From JANQGG01 sp964642175 (GTDB taxonomy: Bacteria > Bacteroidota > Chlorobiia > Chlorobiales > Chloroherpetonaceae), in assembly GCA_964642175.1 (NCBI GenBank), contig CAZXOK010000004.1, positions 186,001-250,000 of the forward strand: a DNA stretch of 64,000 nucleotides, in the 5' to 3' direction. Position 1 is the first letter of the stretch; each line of letters begins with the position of its first letter. Both the position numbers and the translations under genes were made by a program. Below are positions 36,425-45,664 of the stretch, one piece after another. The notes under the pieces are model-generated. The model was not told the origin of the DNA, made no database searches, and worked only from the letters and a program-made list of their open reading frames with translations.

Positions 36425-36591
36425 ATTTTAGCGATCTCTGGACGGGATCATTAAAAAACCCCCGGGGATAACTCTATTTTATTTTTTGGATTCCAAACTG
36501 CTAGTTGCAAGCCTATACTTTATATCATTTTACAGCAGTGCTCCGTCCGGATGCGAGAGTACCTGGCCGAGCGGTGTAGTTATTACTGCGC

Positions 36592-37641
36592 TTAAGACTG
36601 GCGTTGATTTAACTGCGCTTCAAGTTGGTTTATCCGATCCATCATCTCGGTAAGTTTGCGCAGCATGGCTTCCTGTTTCATTTGGTCGCGGATGGGCTGG
36701 GCCGGAGCGCCACGAATAATAAGACCTTCTTTATCAAACGATTTTGTAATACCGGCCTGAGCGCCAATAATCATCTTATTGGCCATTTCAATATGACCGA
36801 CAAATCCTGCCTGGCCACCAACCATACAATTATTTCCAATTGTAACACTACCCGAAACACCTACCTGCGAGGCCAAAACACTATTGGCACCAATCTGGCA
36901 GTTGTGCCCGATCTGAACCAGGTTATCGATTTTTGTTCCTTTTTTAATTCTTGTCTGACCGATAGTTGCGCGATCAATACACATATTTGCGCCTAGATCA
37001 ACATCATCTTCGATGACAACAATACCTGTCTGTGGTATTTTGTAATAAGACCCGTCGGGTTGTGGTGCAAATCCAAATCCATCAGCACCAATTGTAGCAC
37101 CGGCATGAATAATTACACGTGAACCAATTTGGCAACCGTCGTAAATGGTTACATTTGGATAAATAATGGTGTTTTCACCAACTTCTACCCCATCCAAAAG
37201 CACCACGTTAGGGCCAAGTTTCGTTCCCGATTTTATCACACACCCTTTGCCAACATAAGCACCTGCTCCAATCCCTACATCCGGCTCTACTTTGGCCGAT
37301 GGATCTATAAAGGCATTCGGATAAAGATGTGGTTCTATAAACGGTCTTTCAGGAGCTAATTTTTCCAGCAAATAGACAAAGGCTATGTAGGGATCTTTAA
37401 CTTTCAGGTAATTCTTAATTCCGGTCAGCTTATCCGGATCGGTCTTCTCAGAGACGATCACGGCAGAAGCCTGCGTGGTTTCAAGAAAACGCTCATACTT
37501 TGTATTGGCGACAAAAGAGATATGGCCTTTTTGAGCCGTATCGATTTCAGCCAGACCTTTTATAGTTTCCTGAGGATCTCCGATCAGCTCAATGGATTCA
37601 ATAAATTGGTTAAGGAATTCTTTTATTTCAGATAAGGTCAT
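36592..37641 (-). CDS. lpxD: UDP-3-O-acylglucosamine N-acyltransferase
   Basis: A protein of 349 aa from the ATG at 37641 (MTLSEIKEFL); an upstream in-frame ATG at 37683 would add 14 non-homologous residues. The N-terminal uridine-binding domain (about 15-105) is followed by a left-handed beta helix of hexapeptide repeats, with the catalytic His in IIHAGATIGADGFGF. It adds the second acyl chain in lipid A synthesis, evidence for an LPS-bearing outer membrane. The last 25 residues form a short coiled helix. No other lpx gene is nearby. Confidence 0.94.
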   Translation of the reverse strand: MTLSEIKEFLNQFIESIELIGDPQETIKGLAEIDTAQKGHISFVANTKYERFLETTQASAVIVSEKTDPDKLTGIKNYLKVKDPYIAFVYLLEKLAPERPFIEPHLYPNAFIDPSAKVEPDVGIGAGAYVGKGCVIKSGTKLGPNVVLLDGVEVGENTIIYPNVTIYDGCQIGSRVIIHAGATIGADGFGFAPQPDGSYYKIPQTGIVVIEDDVDLGANMCIDRATIGQTRIKKGTKIDNLVQIGHNCQIGANSVLASQVGVSGSVTIGNNCMVGGQAGFVGHIEMANKMIIGAQAGITKSFDKEGLIIRGAPAQPIRDQMKQEAMLRKLTEMMDRINQLEAQLNQRQS

Positions 37642-37835
37642 GATGTTTACAGCAATGTGATGAGAATTGATAAAATGTAACATTTTCGGAGCAATTCTCT
37701 TAAGGCACTTTAAAAAAGCGTGTTAATCAAGAAAATCTTTTTCATCAAATACCACCGAATTACAAGAACTAATTATAATTTTTTTCATATATTCAGGTTT
37801 TGATTTTTAAAAAAAACAGAAGCATCTAAGCACTC

Positions 37836-38780
37836 ATGGATCGACCAATTAAAATTTTTACAGGCCGAAGTAACCGTCCGTTAGCTGAAAAAATCGCAAA
37901 CTTTTTAAAAGTACCTTTATGCGATGCTGAAGTCAGCAATTTTTCGGATGGCGAGATTTCTGCACAGTACAACGAATCTATACGTGGATCAGATTTGTTC
38001 ATCATTCAATCCACAAATCCTCCGGCCGAAAATTTAATGGAGTTGTTAATTCTCATAGATGCTGCCAAGCGTTCTTCAGCTGCTCGTGTAACAGCTGTGA
38101 TCCCATATTACGGTTATGCCCGCCAGGATCGTAAAGATAAACCCAGGGTATCGATAACAGCTAAACTGGTAGCGAATTTAATTACAAAAGCCGGGGCCGA
38201 CAGAATCTTAACCATGGACTTGCATGCGGCGCAAATCCAGGGCTTTTTCGACATACCATTCGATCATTTATATTCTTCGGTAGTTTTGGTTGATCACATC
38301 AACCGTATGAAACTCGACAATTTGATTGTAGCCTCCCCGGATGTGGGTGGTGTAAAACTGGCCCGAACATATGCCTCAAGATTGGGAACTGATCTTGTTA
38401 TCGTTGATAAACGCCGTCCGAAACCCAATGTAGCCGAGGTGATGAATATTATAGGTGATGTAACCGGAAAAAATGTCCTGCTTGTTGATGATCTTATGGA
38501 CACTGCCGGGACAATGGTCAATGCAGCCAAAGTACTTAAAGACAAAGGCGCTTTGAAAATTTTTGCTGCTTGTACCCACCCGATTCTTTCAGGTAAGGCT
38601 CTTGAGAGAATCGAATCTTCTGTTTTGGAAAAAGTTATCATTACCGATACGATTTCAACAGATCATACTAAATGTGATAAATTTGAATTAGTATCTATCA
38701 GCAACCTGTTTGGTGAAGCTATCAAGCGCATTTCTGATGATGCATCTGTAAGCCATTTATTTGAAACTGTAAAACGTTAA
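37836..38780 (+). CDS. prs: ribose-phosphate pyrophosphokinase
   Basis: A protein of 314 aa. It has the class I PRPP synthetase motifs: FSDGEISAQYNESIRG, the flexible-loop VIPYYGYARQDRKDKPR, the metal-binding DLHAAQIQGFFDIP and the PRPP loop VDDLMDTAGTM. It makes PRPP from ribose-5-phosphate and ATP for nucleotide, His and Trp synthesis. rplY follows after 32 bp, a widespread pairing. Confidence 0.97.
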   Translation: MDRPIKIFTGRSNRPLAEKIANFLKVPLCDAEVSNFSDGEISAQYNESIRGSDLFIIQSTNPPAENLMELLILIDAAKRSSAARVTAVIPYYGYARQDRKDKPRVSITAKLVANLITKAGADRILTMDLHAAQIQGFFDIPFDHLYSSVVLVDHINRMKLDNLIVASPDVGGVKLARTYASRLGTDLVIVDKRRPKPNVAEVMNIIGDVTGKNVLLVDDLMDTAGTMVNAAKVLKDKGALKIFAACTHPILSGKALERIESSVLEKVIITDTISTDHTKCDKFELVSISNLFGEAIKRISDDASVSHLFETVKR

Positions 38781-38812
38781 CCTGTTTATTTCATTTGTAA
38801 TTTTATAGACTT

Positions 38813-39433
38813 ATGCAAACGATTTCTATTGAGGCAAAACCTCGTCAAACCGGAAAAAAGAATATCCTGCAAGCGCTGAGAAGCGAGGGGATGGTTCCTG
38901 CTACTTTTTACCATAAAGGCAAAGATAATTTAAGCCTGGCTGTTCATCGGCTGGCCATTCGCAACCTTGTTTATACAACTGAGTCGCATTTGGTAAATCT
39001 TAAATTCGAAGATGGCACAGAAAAAGCCTGCATTCTGAAAGATTATCAGATGGACTCCGTCACCGGGGATTTCATTCATGCTGATTTTCAGGGCATGAGT
39101 GCCAATGAAGAAGTTGAAATGGAAGTTCCTCTTGAATTTATCGGCAAAGCTGAAGGTATTATTAAAGGTGGTAAAGTTCAGGCAACTCTCCACAAGCTTA
39201 AAATAAAATGTTTGCCTTCAGATCTGCCCGAAAACATCACCGTGGATATCACACCGATGGATGTAGGACATACAATTCATGTGGGTGAATTGTCTGATTT
39301 TATTAAAGGTGACGTGACTTATAGCATTTTAGAAGATGATCAGGTACCGGTGATCAGTGTAATGGCACCAAAAGGATCGGCTGATTCTGAAGAAGACCAG
39401 GAAGAAGCATTAGAGGAAGAAACCGAAGAATAA
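38813..39433 (+). CDS. rplY: 50S ribosomal protein L25/general stress protein Ctc
   Basis: A protein of 206 aa, the long Ctc form. The N-terminal L25 domain (about 1-90, 5S rRNA binding) is followed by the TL5-type beta domain (about 95-185, with VPLEFIGKAEGI and ITPMDVGHTIHVGEL). The C-terminal tail is acidic (SEEDQEEALEEETEE). It forms an operon with prs and ends at a terminator. Confidence 0.95.
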   Translation: MQTISIEAKPRQTGKKNILQALRSEGMVPATFYHKGKDNLSLAVHRLAIRNLVYTTESHLVNLKFEDGTEKACILKDYQMDSVTGDFIHADFQGMSANEEVEMEVPLEFIGKAEGIIKGGKVQATLHKLKIKCLPSDLPENITVDITPMDVGHTIHVGELSDFIKGDVTYSILEDDQVPVISVMAPKGSADSEEDQEEALEEETEE

Positions 39434-39498
39434 ATCGATTTTTTTTGTTTGTGTGTGTCGTCCTAAAATAGGTTGACAGGTTATTAAAGATTAAAATG

Positions 39499-39530
39499 AA
39501 CCACTGAGATGTTTTTCAGTGGTTTTTTTA
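39499..39530 (+). terminator. terminator after prs-rplY, overlapping the end of the receiver gene
   Basis: ACCACTGA pairs with TCAGTGGT around a GATGTTTT loop and is followed by seven T. Its T run runs into the stop codon of the convergent receiver gene. Confidence 0.9.
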
Positions 39531-39914
39531 TTTAGAATCTGCTGTAATCAGACCGGACAGTTCCGAAAAAAGCTGCTCAATATCGAAAGGTTTATTAATA
39601 AAGGCCACCCTTGGTTCTTTTAAGATCTTGACCACATCGATCTCTTTTTCGAAGCCTGTAATGATTATAACCGGAAGCTCGGGTTTAATGGCCCTGATTT
39701 TTTCAAGAAGCTTATCTCCTCTGAGCTTAGGCATAATCAAGTCAGTAATTACCGCATCAACCTTTTCCTGATTTTCATAAAACAACTCCAATCCTTTTTC
39801 TCCATCTTCGGCGAGTAATACATTGTATTGGCCTTCTAAAATATCGTAAAGCAACTCACGGATTAACTCTTCATCATCAACAACCAAGACAGTTTTTTTG
39901 ATTTTGTTCTGCAT
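39528..39914 (-). CDS. stand-alone response regulator receiver domain
   Basis: A protein of 128 aa, one REC domain with no output domain. The acidic pair is D13-D14, the phospho-acceptor Asp58 lies in AVITDLIMPKLRG, the Thr switch is T86 and the conserved Lys is K108 in FINKPFD. It is therefore phosphorylatable. No kinase gene is adjacent, so it likely serves as a phosphorelay or chemotaxis-like switch, or binds a partner protein. Its TAA overlaps the terminator of rplY. Confidence 0.93.
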   Translation of the reverse strand: MQNKIKKTVLVVDDEELIRELLYDILEGQYNVLLAEDGEKGLELFYENQEKVDAVITDLIMPKLRGDKLLEKIRAIKPELPVIIITGFEKEIDVVKILKEPRVAFINKPFDIEQLFSELSGLITADSK

Positions 39915-40273
39915 TTCTGATGTGATTTGAACTTGTATTAAATATGATTTTTAATGGTTTGCTAGCAGCAGCATAACTTTCTGTAATAACAATTTGTTAG
40001 CCAATCTGTTTTTTACTTATATACTGATTAGTGGCTAATTTCAACAAATTCTGGCTTTTTGGGTCCTGATACTCCAAATTAAGAGTTTCTGTGGTTGCTT
40101 TCTTAGCTATTTAATCCTGCGCTCAGTTAGCAGAATCTTAGTCATCCTTTAATTAGTTATAACAGTACCGGATAAAGCCAAAGTTCATATGCTCTGGTGG
40201 AGTTACAAACTTTTTTATTACTTTTAAATCAAATACATCTTAGTACAATCAAAAACCATACCAATTTTTTAAG
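39915..40273. other. AT-rich intergenic region between divergent genes
   Basis: This 359-bp gap separates the divergent receiver and DppC-like genes. I found no open frame, hairpin terminator or repeat. Promoters for both genes must lie here, but no pair of hexamers with good spacing stood out. Confidence 0.5.
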
Positions 40274-41749
40274 TTGTTTTCGTTTTTTAACGCCAACAAA
40301 AACCTCAGCCTTTTAAATCAAAACAAAGCCATTCAAACAAGCCTGCTCTTGACCTGCTTTGTTTTGGCGTTAGGTTTAGTTTTTTTTCGATTTGAACTAT
40401 ACAGCAGGGGGCTATACTCTCTCGGGGTTTATTTAATGGTTATTTTACTGAGCCCTGATGAGTTTTTTAACCTTTTTAATGCCGAACTCATAGAATTCTG
40501 GGTTGCCTCTCTTTTTTTAAGTGGCCTCCTGGTTTTTCTGGGTTTTCGTCTTTTAAGATTACTTTCAGGCCAAAAGTACCAAACCAGCGAAGCAAAAACA
40601 AATCAAAAGCTAAGCCAAATAGCCTGGCGAGAGTTTAAAAAACGCTCTGTATCAGTTGGTGCGTTAGCAATAGCTGTCGTATTATATACAATAGCACTTC
40701 TTGCACCACTTTTAGCTCCATTCTCTCCAAACTCACAACAAGATTTAACGGTAACGGCATATAAACCACCGCTGGCCCGGTTTGATGTTATTGTTCTCAA
40801 GGACTCCATTCGTCAGAATATTCCATTAAGAACCCAGGAAACCATATCGGCCAGCCTGGCTAATACGATCATTGAAACCAACCACATACTTCTGAATCGC
40901 GGGCAAACCCATAAAAGTCTGTATGTGAATTCTTATAGCCTTGAGCGGACTCATATCGTTGTTAAGAAGGGTTCTCGGACCAGAACAATCCCTTTCAGTT
41001 CAGTTAAAGGTGGTGATAAATTTATGCAGCAACCTGATAGTCAGATAGATCAAAATCCCGATTTTATAGCCTCAATTCGATTTTTACTGGGTACTGATCA
41101 ATATGGCCGCGATATTCTGAGCAGGGTGATCTACGGCTCCCGCATTTCTCTATCTATCGGCTTTTTGGTTGTCTTGATCGCTGTAACCCTGGGCACTATT
41201 CTGGGAGTTGTATCCGGTTATTTTGGCGGCTTTACCGACAATCTCATCATGCGGTTTGTGGATATTCTCATCGCCTTCCCGGGCTTGTTTTTGATTTTAA
41301 TCATCATTGCCACATTCGGCAACTCGATTTATTTGATTGTTATTACCCTCTCTTTAACCGGCTGGATGGGTGTTTCAAGGTTGGTTCGTAGCCAGATCCT
41401 GACTTTAAAAGAACAGGAATTTATTTTAGCTGCAAAATCTCTTGGCTTATCAAGCTGGCGAATCATTTTCAAACACCTGGTCCCCAATACATTAACCCCG
41501 GTTATTGTGGCAGCCACCTTACGTATTGGCAGTATTATCTTAACCGAAGCCGGACTCTCTTTTTTAGGTCTCGGTGTGCAACCCCCAACAGCCAGTTGGG
41601 GAAATATCATTAATGAAGGCCGGGATAATCTTCTGAATCATTGGTGGATATCTACATTTCCAGGCCTGGCCATCGTATTAACAGTGATCTGTTTTAACTT
41701 GATCGGCGATGGTGCCCGTGATGCGCTGGATCCCCGTATGCGTGATTAA
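40274..41749 (+). CDS. DppC-like ABC permease with about 200 extra residues, orphan
   Basis: A protein of 491 aa from a TTG start; DppC/OppC permeases are about 300 aa. The C-terminal 220 residues are a normal permease: GTDQYGRDILSRVIYGSR starts at residue 273 and the EAA loop is AAKSLGLSSWRIIFKHLVPN. Before it, residues about 20-105 form two or three extra helices; about 117-152 is the usual first DppC helix ending LLAPFSPN; and about 155-270 is an inserted, probably periplasmic segment with no family I know. No OppB, ATPase or binding-protein gene is adjacent; a Nudix gene starts 11 bp on. Confidence 0.85.
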   Translation: MFSFFNANKNLSLLNQNKAIQTSLLLTCFVLALGLVFFRFELYSRGLYSLGVYLMVILLSPDEFFNLFNAELIEFWVASLFLSGLLVFLGFRLLRLLSGQKYQTSEAKTNQKLSQIAWREFKKRSVSVGALAIAVVLYTIALLAPLLAPFSPNSQQDLTVTAYKPPLARFDVIVLKDSIRQNIPLRTQETISASLANTIIETNHILLNRGQTHKSLYVNSYSLERTHIVVKKGSRTRTIPFSSVKGGDKFMQQPDSQIDQNPDFIASIRFLLGTDQYGRDILSRVIYGSRISLSIGFLVVLIAVTLGTILGVVSGYFGGFTDNLIMRFVDILIAFPGLFLILIIIATFGNSIYLIVITLSLTGWMGVSRLVRSQILTLKEQEFILAAKSLGLSSWRIIFKHLVPNTLTPVIVAATLRIGSIILTEAGLSFLGLGVQPPTASWGNIINEGRDNLLNHWWISTFPGLAIVLTVICFNLIGDGARDALDPRMRD

Positions 41750-41760
41750 TCTTAAATCTG

Positions 41761-42327
41761 ATGCCTATGAACTCGTTTTCTAATGATCCAAAACCCTGGA
41801 AACAGATATCTTCGGAGTATCTGTTTAGAAAACCTTGGTTAACTCTGCGCCAGGACTGTGTTGAAATGCCTAACGGTTCGAGAATTGATGAGTTTTTTGT
41901 ATGGGAATACCCGGAGTGGGTGAATATTTTGGCTCTTACGCCTAAAAAAGAAGTCGTGCTTATTCGTCAATTTCGGTATGCCATTAACAAGGTGTTTTAC
42001 GAGATCCCTGCCGGTGTTCATGATAACCCGAACGAAACCCTGCTTGAGGCTGCTCAGCGCGAACTTTTGGAAGAAACCGGTTATGGCGGTGGCCAGTGGC
42101 AGAAATATATGCAGCTTTCGGCCAACCCTGCTCTTCAAAACAATATCACTTACACGTTTCTGGCCGAAAATGTTGAAAAGCTTAAACCGCAAGCCCTTGA
42201 GGAGACTGAAGAAATTGTGGTGCATGAAATGCCCCTGGAACACTTACAAGACATGCTATTGTCTGGCCAAATGATACAAGCCTTGCATACGGCACCCCTG
42301 CTCAAGTATTTACTCAGCCCTACTTAA
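41761..42327 (+). CDS. Nudix hydrolase (ADP-ribose pyrophosphatase-like)
   Basis: A protein of 188 aa. The Nudix box reads G-VHDNPN-E followed by seven residues and RELLEETG, one residue longer than the canonical spacing between the Gly and the first Glu. The preceding IRQFRYAINKVFYEIPAG is typical of the ADP-ribose/nucleoside-diphosphate-sugar branch. It would cleave a nucleoside diphosphate linked to another moiety, with Mg. The stop codon shares the TTAA with that of the convergent J-domain gene. Confidence 0.88.
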   Translation: MPMNSFSNDPKPWKQISSEYLFRKPWLTLRQDCVEMPNGSRIDEFFVWEYPEWVNILALTPKKEVVLIRQFRYAINKVFYEIPAGVHDNPNETLLEAAQRELLEETGYGGGQWQKYMQLSANPALQNNITYTFLAENVEKLKPQALEETEEIVVHEMPLEHLQDMLLSGQMIQALHTAPLLKYLLSPT

Positions 42328-43685
42328 AGCTCATCCAAAGAAATTTTCCAGAGTTTGAGCTGTTTATCCCCGGCTATAGTAAGCAGGGTATTCTGTGAGA
42401 AAAAATCCAAAGATAAAATTGGTCCGGTATGCGCCTGAATCACTTTTAATTTTCTGGAACTTTGTGATCCATACAATCGCAAACGCCCGTCCATACCACC
42501 AACAGCCAAGACTTCACCGGTAGGGTAATAGGCCAGGGTTTTTATGGGTGACGGATCGGGCAGGCTTTCACGCATTTTATTGGTTCTGATCTGAATTTGT
42601 TTGACTTTGGCATCAATGCCGCCTAAAGCCACCCAACCTTCATGCAGATCAACCGCCTGGATAGCTTTGCGCTGCAGCGTTACCTGACGGAGTATGTTTT
42701 CGGTCCATTTCCAACTTCGTAAAAAGCGATCTTCAGGAAAGATCAGGGTCTGGCTATCACGATCAAATTTAAAAACAGAAATCGGGTATGCCACCCCCAT
42801 TAACGTGCGCCGAGGTCTGTCTTTCAATGAGTCTAAATCCCAAATTTTAATGGATTTATCTTTGCTTGCCGATGCCAAAACCTGATAACGCTTATTAACA
42901 TGCATGGCTAAAACCTCACTGCGGTGTGCTTCTACGGTATGTATAACACGATCCTGGCTAATGGAATATAACTGTATATCGCCCCTGGTTGTACCGATAA
43001 ATAAGGTGTCGCCGTAGAGGGCCAGACTTTTTACCGGAGCTGAGGCTTCGAATTGAGACACTTTTTTAAATCCGTCATCTTCCAGATTTAAAATTTGAAT
43101 CTGGGATGCCTGGCCGCCAACCACCAATCTGTTTTCTTGCTCATCCTTGGCCATACTAAATGGAATCCAGTCAAATGACATTTCAGCGAGAGGGATTTGA
43201 TTGACCGCGGTTTCTTCCTTTACCACCAAACGGGTTACATCGCTGGGAGATGTAAATCGCCATAACAAAGAGAGCGACCCCATGATAATAACTGCAGCCA
43301 GAATTATGTATTTGAACTTGCCATGCTCAGAGGCCAATTTCATTTCCCGGTTTCGGAGAATATCCTCTGCCCCGGCCATGTATTCGTTATAATTGCCACC
43401 GCCAAAACCCTGCCGGGCTGCCCGTGCACTGGCTTCAGACATGTAATGGCGATATTTCAGATCGTAATACTCACGCTCTTTCTTATCGAGCAGCGTACCC
43501 TTTGCCTGATTGAGCAGTTTAGAAAGCTTTAAGGCTGCTTCTTTTTCATCATCAGATTTGTCTATGAGCTTATCGGGATGCACATCCTTGATCTTATCCA
43601 AATAAGCCTTTTTAATGTCCTCTTCTGAAGATTTCGGCGATAAATCTAAAAGAGCATAATAATCAATGAAGCTTTCCTCAGGCAT
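42324..43685 (-). CDS. membrane-anchored J-domain / WD40 fusion protein
   Basis: A protein of 453 aa. Residues about 7-78 are a J domain with the essential HPD at 36-38, the DnaK-stimulating motif. A membrane helix follows (about 125-143, KYIILAAVIIMGSLSLLW), then a WD40-like propeller (about 170-450, blades such as VLASASKDKSIKIWD). Whether the propeller is outside or inside the membrane is unclear; with one helix and a cytosolic J domain, it should be periplasmic. J-domain and WD40 domains fused through a membrane helix are not a common arrangement. Function unknown; a DnaK co-chaperone role is inferred from HPD. Confidence 0.87.
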   Translation of the reverse strand: MPEESFIDYYALLDLSPKSSEEDIKKAYLDKIKDVHPDKLIDKSDDEKEAALKLSKLLNQAKGTLLDKKEREYYDLKYRHYMSEASARAARQGFGGGNYNEYMAGAEDILRNREMKLASEHGKFKYIILAAVIIMGSLSLLWRFTSPSDVTRLVVKEETAVNQIPLAEMSFDWIPFSMAKDEQENRLVVGGQASQIQILNLEDDGFKKVSQFEASAPVKSLALYGDTLFIGTTRGDIQLYSISQDRVIHTVEAHRSEVLAMHVNKRYQVLASASKDKSIKIWDLDSLKDRPRRTLMGVAYPISVFKFDRDSQTLIFPEDRFLRSWKWTENILRQVTLQRKAIQAVDLHEGWVALGGIDAKVKQIQIRTNKMRESLPDPSPIKTLAYYPTGEVLAVGGMDGRLRLYGSQSSRKLKVIQAHTGPILSLDFFSQNTLLTIAGDKQLKLWKISLDEL

Positions 43686-43771
43686 TTTTATATTTAGAAA
43701 TAAGTTTCATATTAAGGTATCTTGAGTCGCTCCAATAAAATAGGATTTTATCAATAAAACCAATTTTTAGT

Positions 43772-44515
43772 TTGAAAACTGCCTTAACTGCATTTTTGGT
43801 TTTAACCACCTGCACTTTTTTTTCACTGTTTGAAATAACCGAAGCCAAGGCTCAGATCCTTGGTCAGGAAAGTTCCGAAGAATCGATCATAACCCCCCCA
43901 AGAGCATTACGAAGTATTGAAATGGGGCCCTCATTTCTTGAACTTGAACCCCGCTTTGATGTGCCAGGTGATTCTTTTGCATTCAATCTCAACCGGATAA
44001 ACTTTGCCCTTACTCTTAACCAACAGCCGTTACTGATCTACCTGGATTATTCAATCAAAACACGGCAAGGTATTGATACCAAGTTTCTGAACCTGGGTTT
44101 AAGAGTTGATGTACCCATTTATTTGCCCAGTGCAGGCGGCTTTTCTCCCCTTCTGCCTTTTTCAATCTATTCAGATTTTTTACTCACCAGCATCCCTGAT
44201 AACGACGAAAACGATAATCTTAGCATCAGTTCTCTGGGTATTGGGGCCGGCCTTGGGTTTCAGTATACCGCATCCCGTTTCTCGGCAGGTGCAAAAGTGG
44301 TACCGGTATATGCTTTTTCCACTCAGGCATTCAGTTCTGAATCCGGGACATCCAAAGGCCTGATTGTAAATGTTTGGCTCATGCGCCATCGATTGATCGG
44401 CCAGTATGGTCTTGCATTGGGTTATCGATATAAGTACATTGTGACAAATTTCAGCGATGAACAGTACAATTACAAACTAGGCTTAAATGCCATCACGCTT
44501 GGCGTTGCTTTTTAA
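43772..44515 (+). CDS. exported protein, probable outer-membrane beta-barrel
   Basis: A protein of 247 aa from a TTG start that gives a good signal peptide ending TEAKA-Q (cleavage near residue 26). The mature part is rich in alternating hydrophobic strands (NFALTLNQQPLLIYLDYSI, GLGFQYTASRFSAGAKVVPV) with an aromatic C-terminal strand ending ITLGVAF, as expected of a small beta-barrel with a terminal Phe. No specific family is recognised. It starts 86 bp after the divergent J-domain gene. Confidence 0.72.
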   Translation: MKTALTAFLVLTTCTFFSLFEITEAKAQILGQESSEESIITPPRALRSIEMGPSFLELEPRFDVPGDSFAFNLNRINFALTLNQQPLLIYLDYSIKTRQGIDTKFLNLGLRVDVPIYLPSAGGFSPLLPFSIYSDFLLTSIPDNDENDNLSISSLGIGAGLGFQYTASRFSAGAKVVPVYAFSTQAFSSESGTSKGLIVNVWLMRHRLIGQYGLALGYRYKYIVTNFSDEQYNYKLGLNAITLGVAF

Positions 44516-44535
44516 ACCGCCCGTTTAGCTGCACC

Positions 44536-44811
44536 ATGAAAAAAGAAGATATTTTAAAAGAATTGGAACGCATTTCTAAAGAATTGGGCTACAAAGTTCG
44601 TTTTGAGAAAGGCAATTTCAGCGGTGGGGACTGCCGTGTGAAAGAAAATCGGGTGATTGTGATCAATAAGTTTTTACCTCTTGAAGGCAAGATTTCAACT
44701 TTTGCACAGGTTCTGGCCAGCATTGGGGTTGAAAATGTATTCATACCCCCACAGGTTCGCAAAATCATTGATACTGAACTTGAAGACTCATCCAAAACAC
44801 CGGCAGAATGA
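44536..44811 (+). CDS. small conserved-looking protein coupled to the MBL hydrolase
   Basis: A protein of 91 aa with a helical N-terminus (KKEDILKELERISKELGYKV), then strand-like FEKGNFSGGDCRVKENRVIVI and a helical ASIGVENVFIPPQVRKII. I do not recognise a named family. It overlaps the next gene by ATGA, so the two are translated together. No signal peptide. Confidence 0.75.
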   Translation: MKKEDILKELERISKELGYKVRFEKGNFSGGDCRVKENRVIVINKFLPLEGKISTFAQVLASIGVENVFIPPQVRKIIDTELEDSSKTPAE

Positions 44812-45590
44812 AAATTACTTTTCTTGGCACAGGTACCTCTCAGGGTGTTCCAATGCCTTTATGTGAGTGCCCGGTGTGTCTGTCTGAAAATCCAAAAAAC
44901 AAGCGTCTTAGAAGTTCTTTATTTGTAGAGTACAAGAACCTGAATATTCTGATAGATACCTCAGTTGATTTCAGGCAGCAAATGCTTCGACATAACATCC
45001 GTCGCATCGATTCGGTGTTAATCACACACCATCATTTCGACCATTTGTATGGCCTGGACGATATACGCGCCTTCACCAATGCCCAGAAAGAGATCATTGA
45101 TGTGTATACCAAACCTGATGTGATCCCCGAAATCATGACCCGTTTTGGGTATGCGTTTCACGAGCAGAACTTAAGTATCGGTTTGCCTGCACTCAGAATG
45201 CATGCTGTACAGTCGCCGTTTCAGATCCGGCAAAACGGAACGGGTTTAACCATAACGCCCATCGAAGTTTTACACGGATTAATATCAATTTATGGATACC
45301 GAATTGAAAATTTCGCGTATGTTACTGATTGTAAATCGATCCCGGATGCATCGGTAGCATTGCTTCAGGACCTTGATGTCTTGATTATTGAAGCCTTGCG
45401 GCACAGGATGCACCCGACTCATGCCAGTCTTGAAGAAGCACTTGGCTTTATTGAGCGGATCAATCCAAAAAAGGCTTATCTAACGCATTTTAGCCATGAA
45501 ATGGATCATGAAGAACTCGAAAGCATGTTGCCGGACCATGTATATGCTGCTTATGATATGCTTGAACTCAGAGTGCCTAAAAACGGGTAA
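44808..45590 (+). CDS. MBL-fold metallo-hydrolase (PhnP-like)
   Basis: A protein of 260 aa. The fold is metallo-beta-lactamase, with ITFLGTGTSQGVPMPLCECP at the start (a Cys pair that may bind zinc), the metal motif THHHFDHLYGLDD, and later ALRHRMHPTHASLEEAL and YLTHFSHEMDHEEL. These match the PhnP/RNase Z-like phosphodiesterases. Substrates of this branch include cyclic phosphodiesters; I do not assign a specific one, and no phn genes are here. It overlaps the 91-aa gene by 4 bp. Confidence 0.9.
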   Translation: MKITFLGTGTSQGVPMPLCECPVCLSENPKNKRLRSSLFVEYKNLNILIDTSVDFRQQMLRHNIRRIDSVLITHHHFDHLYGLDDIRAFTNAQKEIIDVYTKPDVIPEIMTRFGYAFHEQNLSIGLPALRMHAVQSPFQIRQNGTGLTITPIEVLHGLISIYGYRIENFAYVTDCKSIPDASVALLQDLDVLIIEALRHRMHPTHASLEEALGFIERINPKKAYLTHFSHEMDHEELESMLPDHVYAAYDMLELRVPKNG

Positions 45591-45664
45591 ATTTAAGGGG
45601 CTTTTTGTTTACGATGTATTTTTTACATTTTAACTGATAATCTTTATAACCAAACCCGGTGTCT

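Noticed and set aside
36547..36590. A TGGCCGAGCGG stretch recalling a tRNA D-arm upstream of the lpxD stop
   Set aside because: No acceptor, anticodon or T stem can be paired around it; at most a tRNA scrap.
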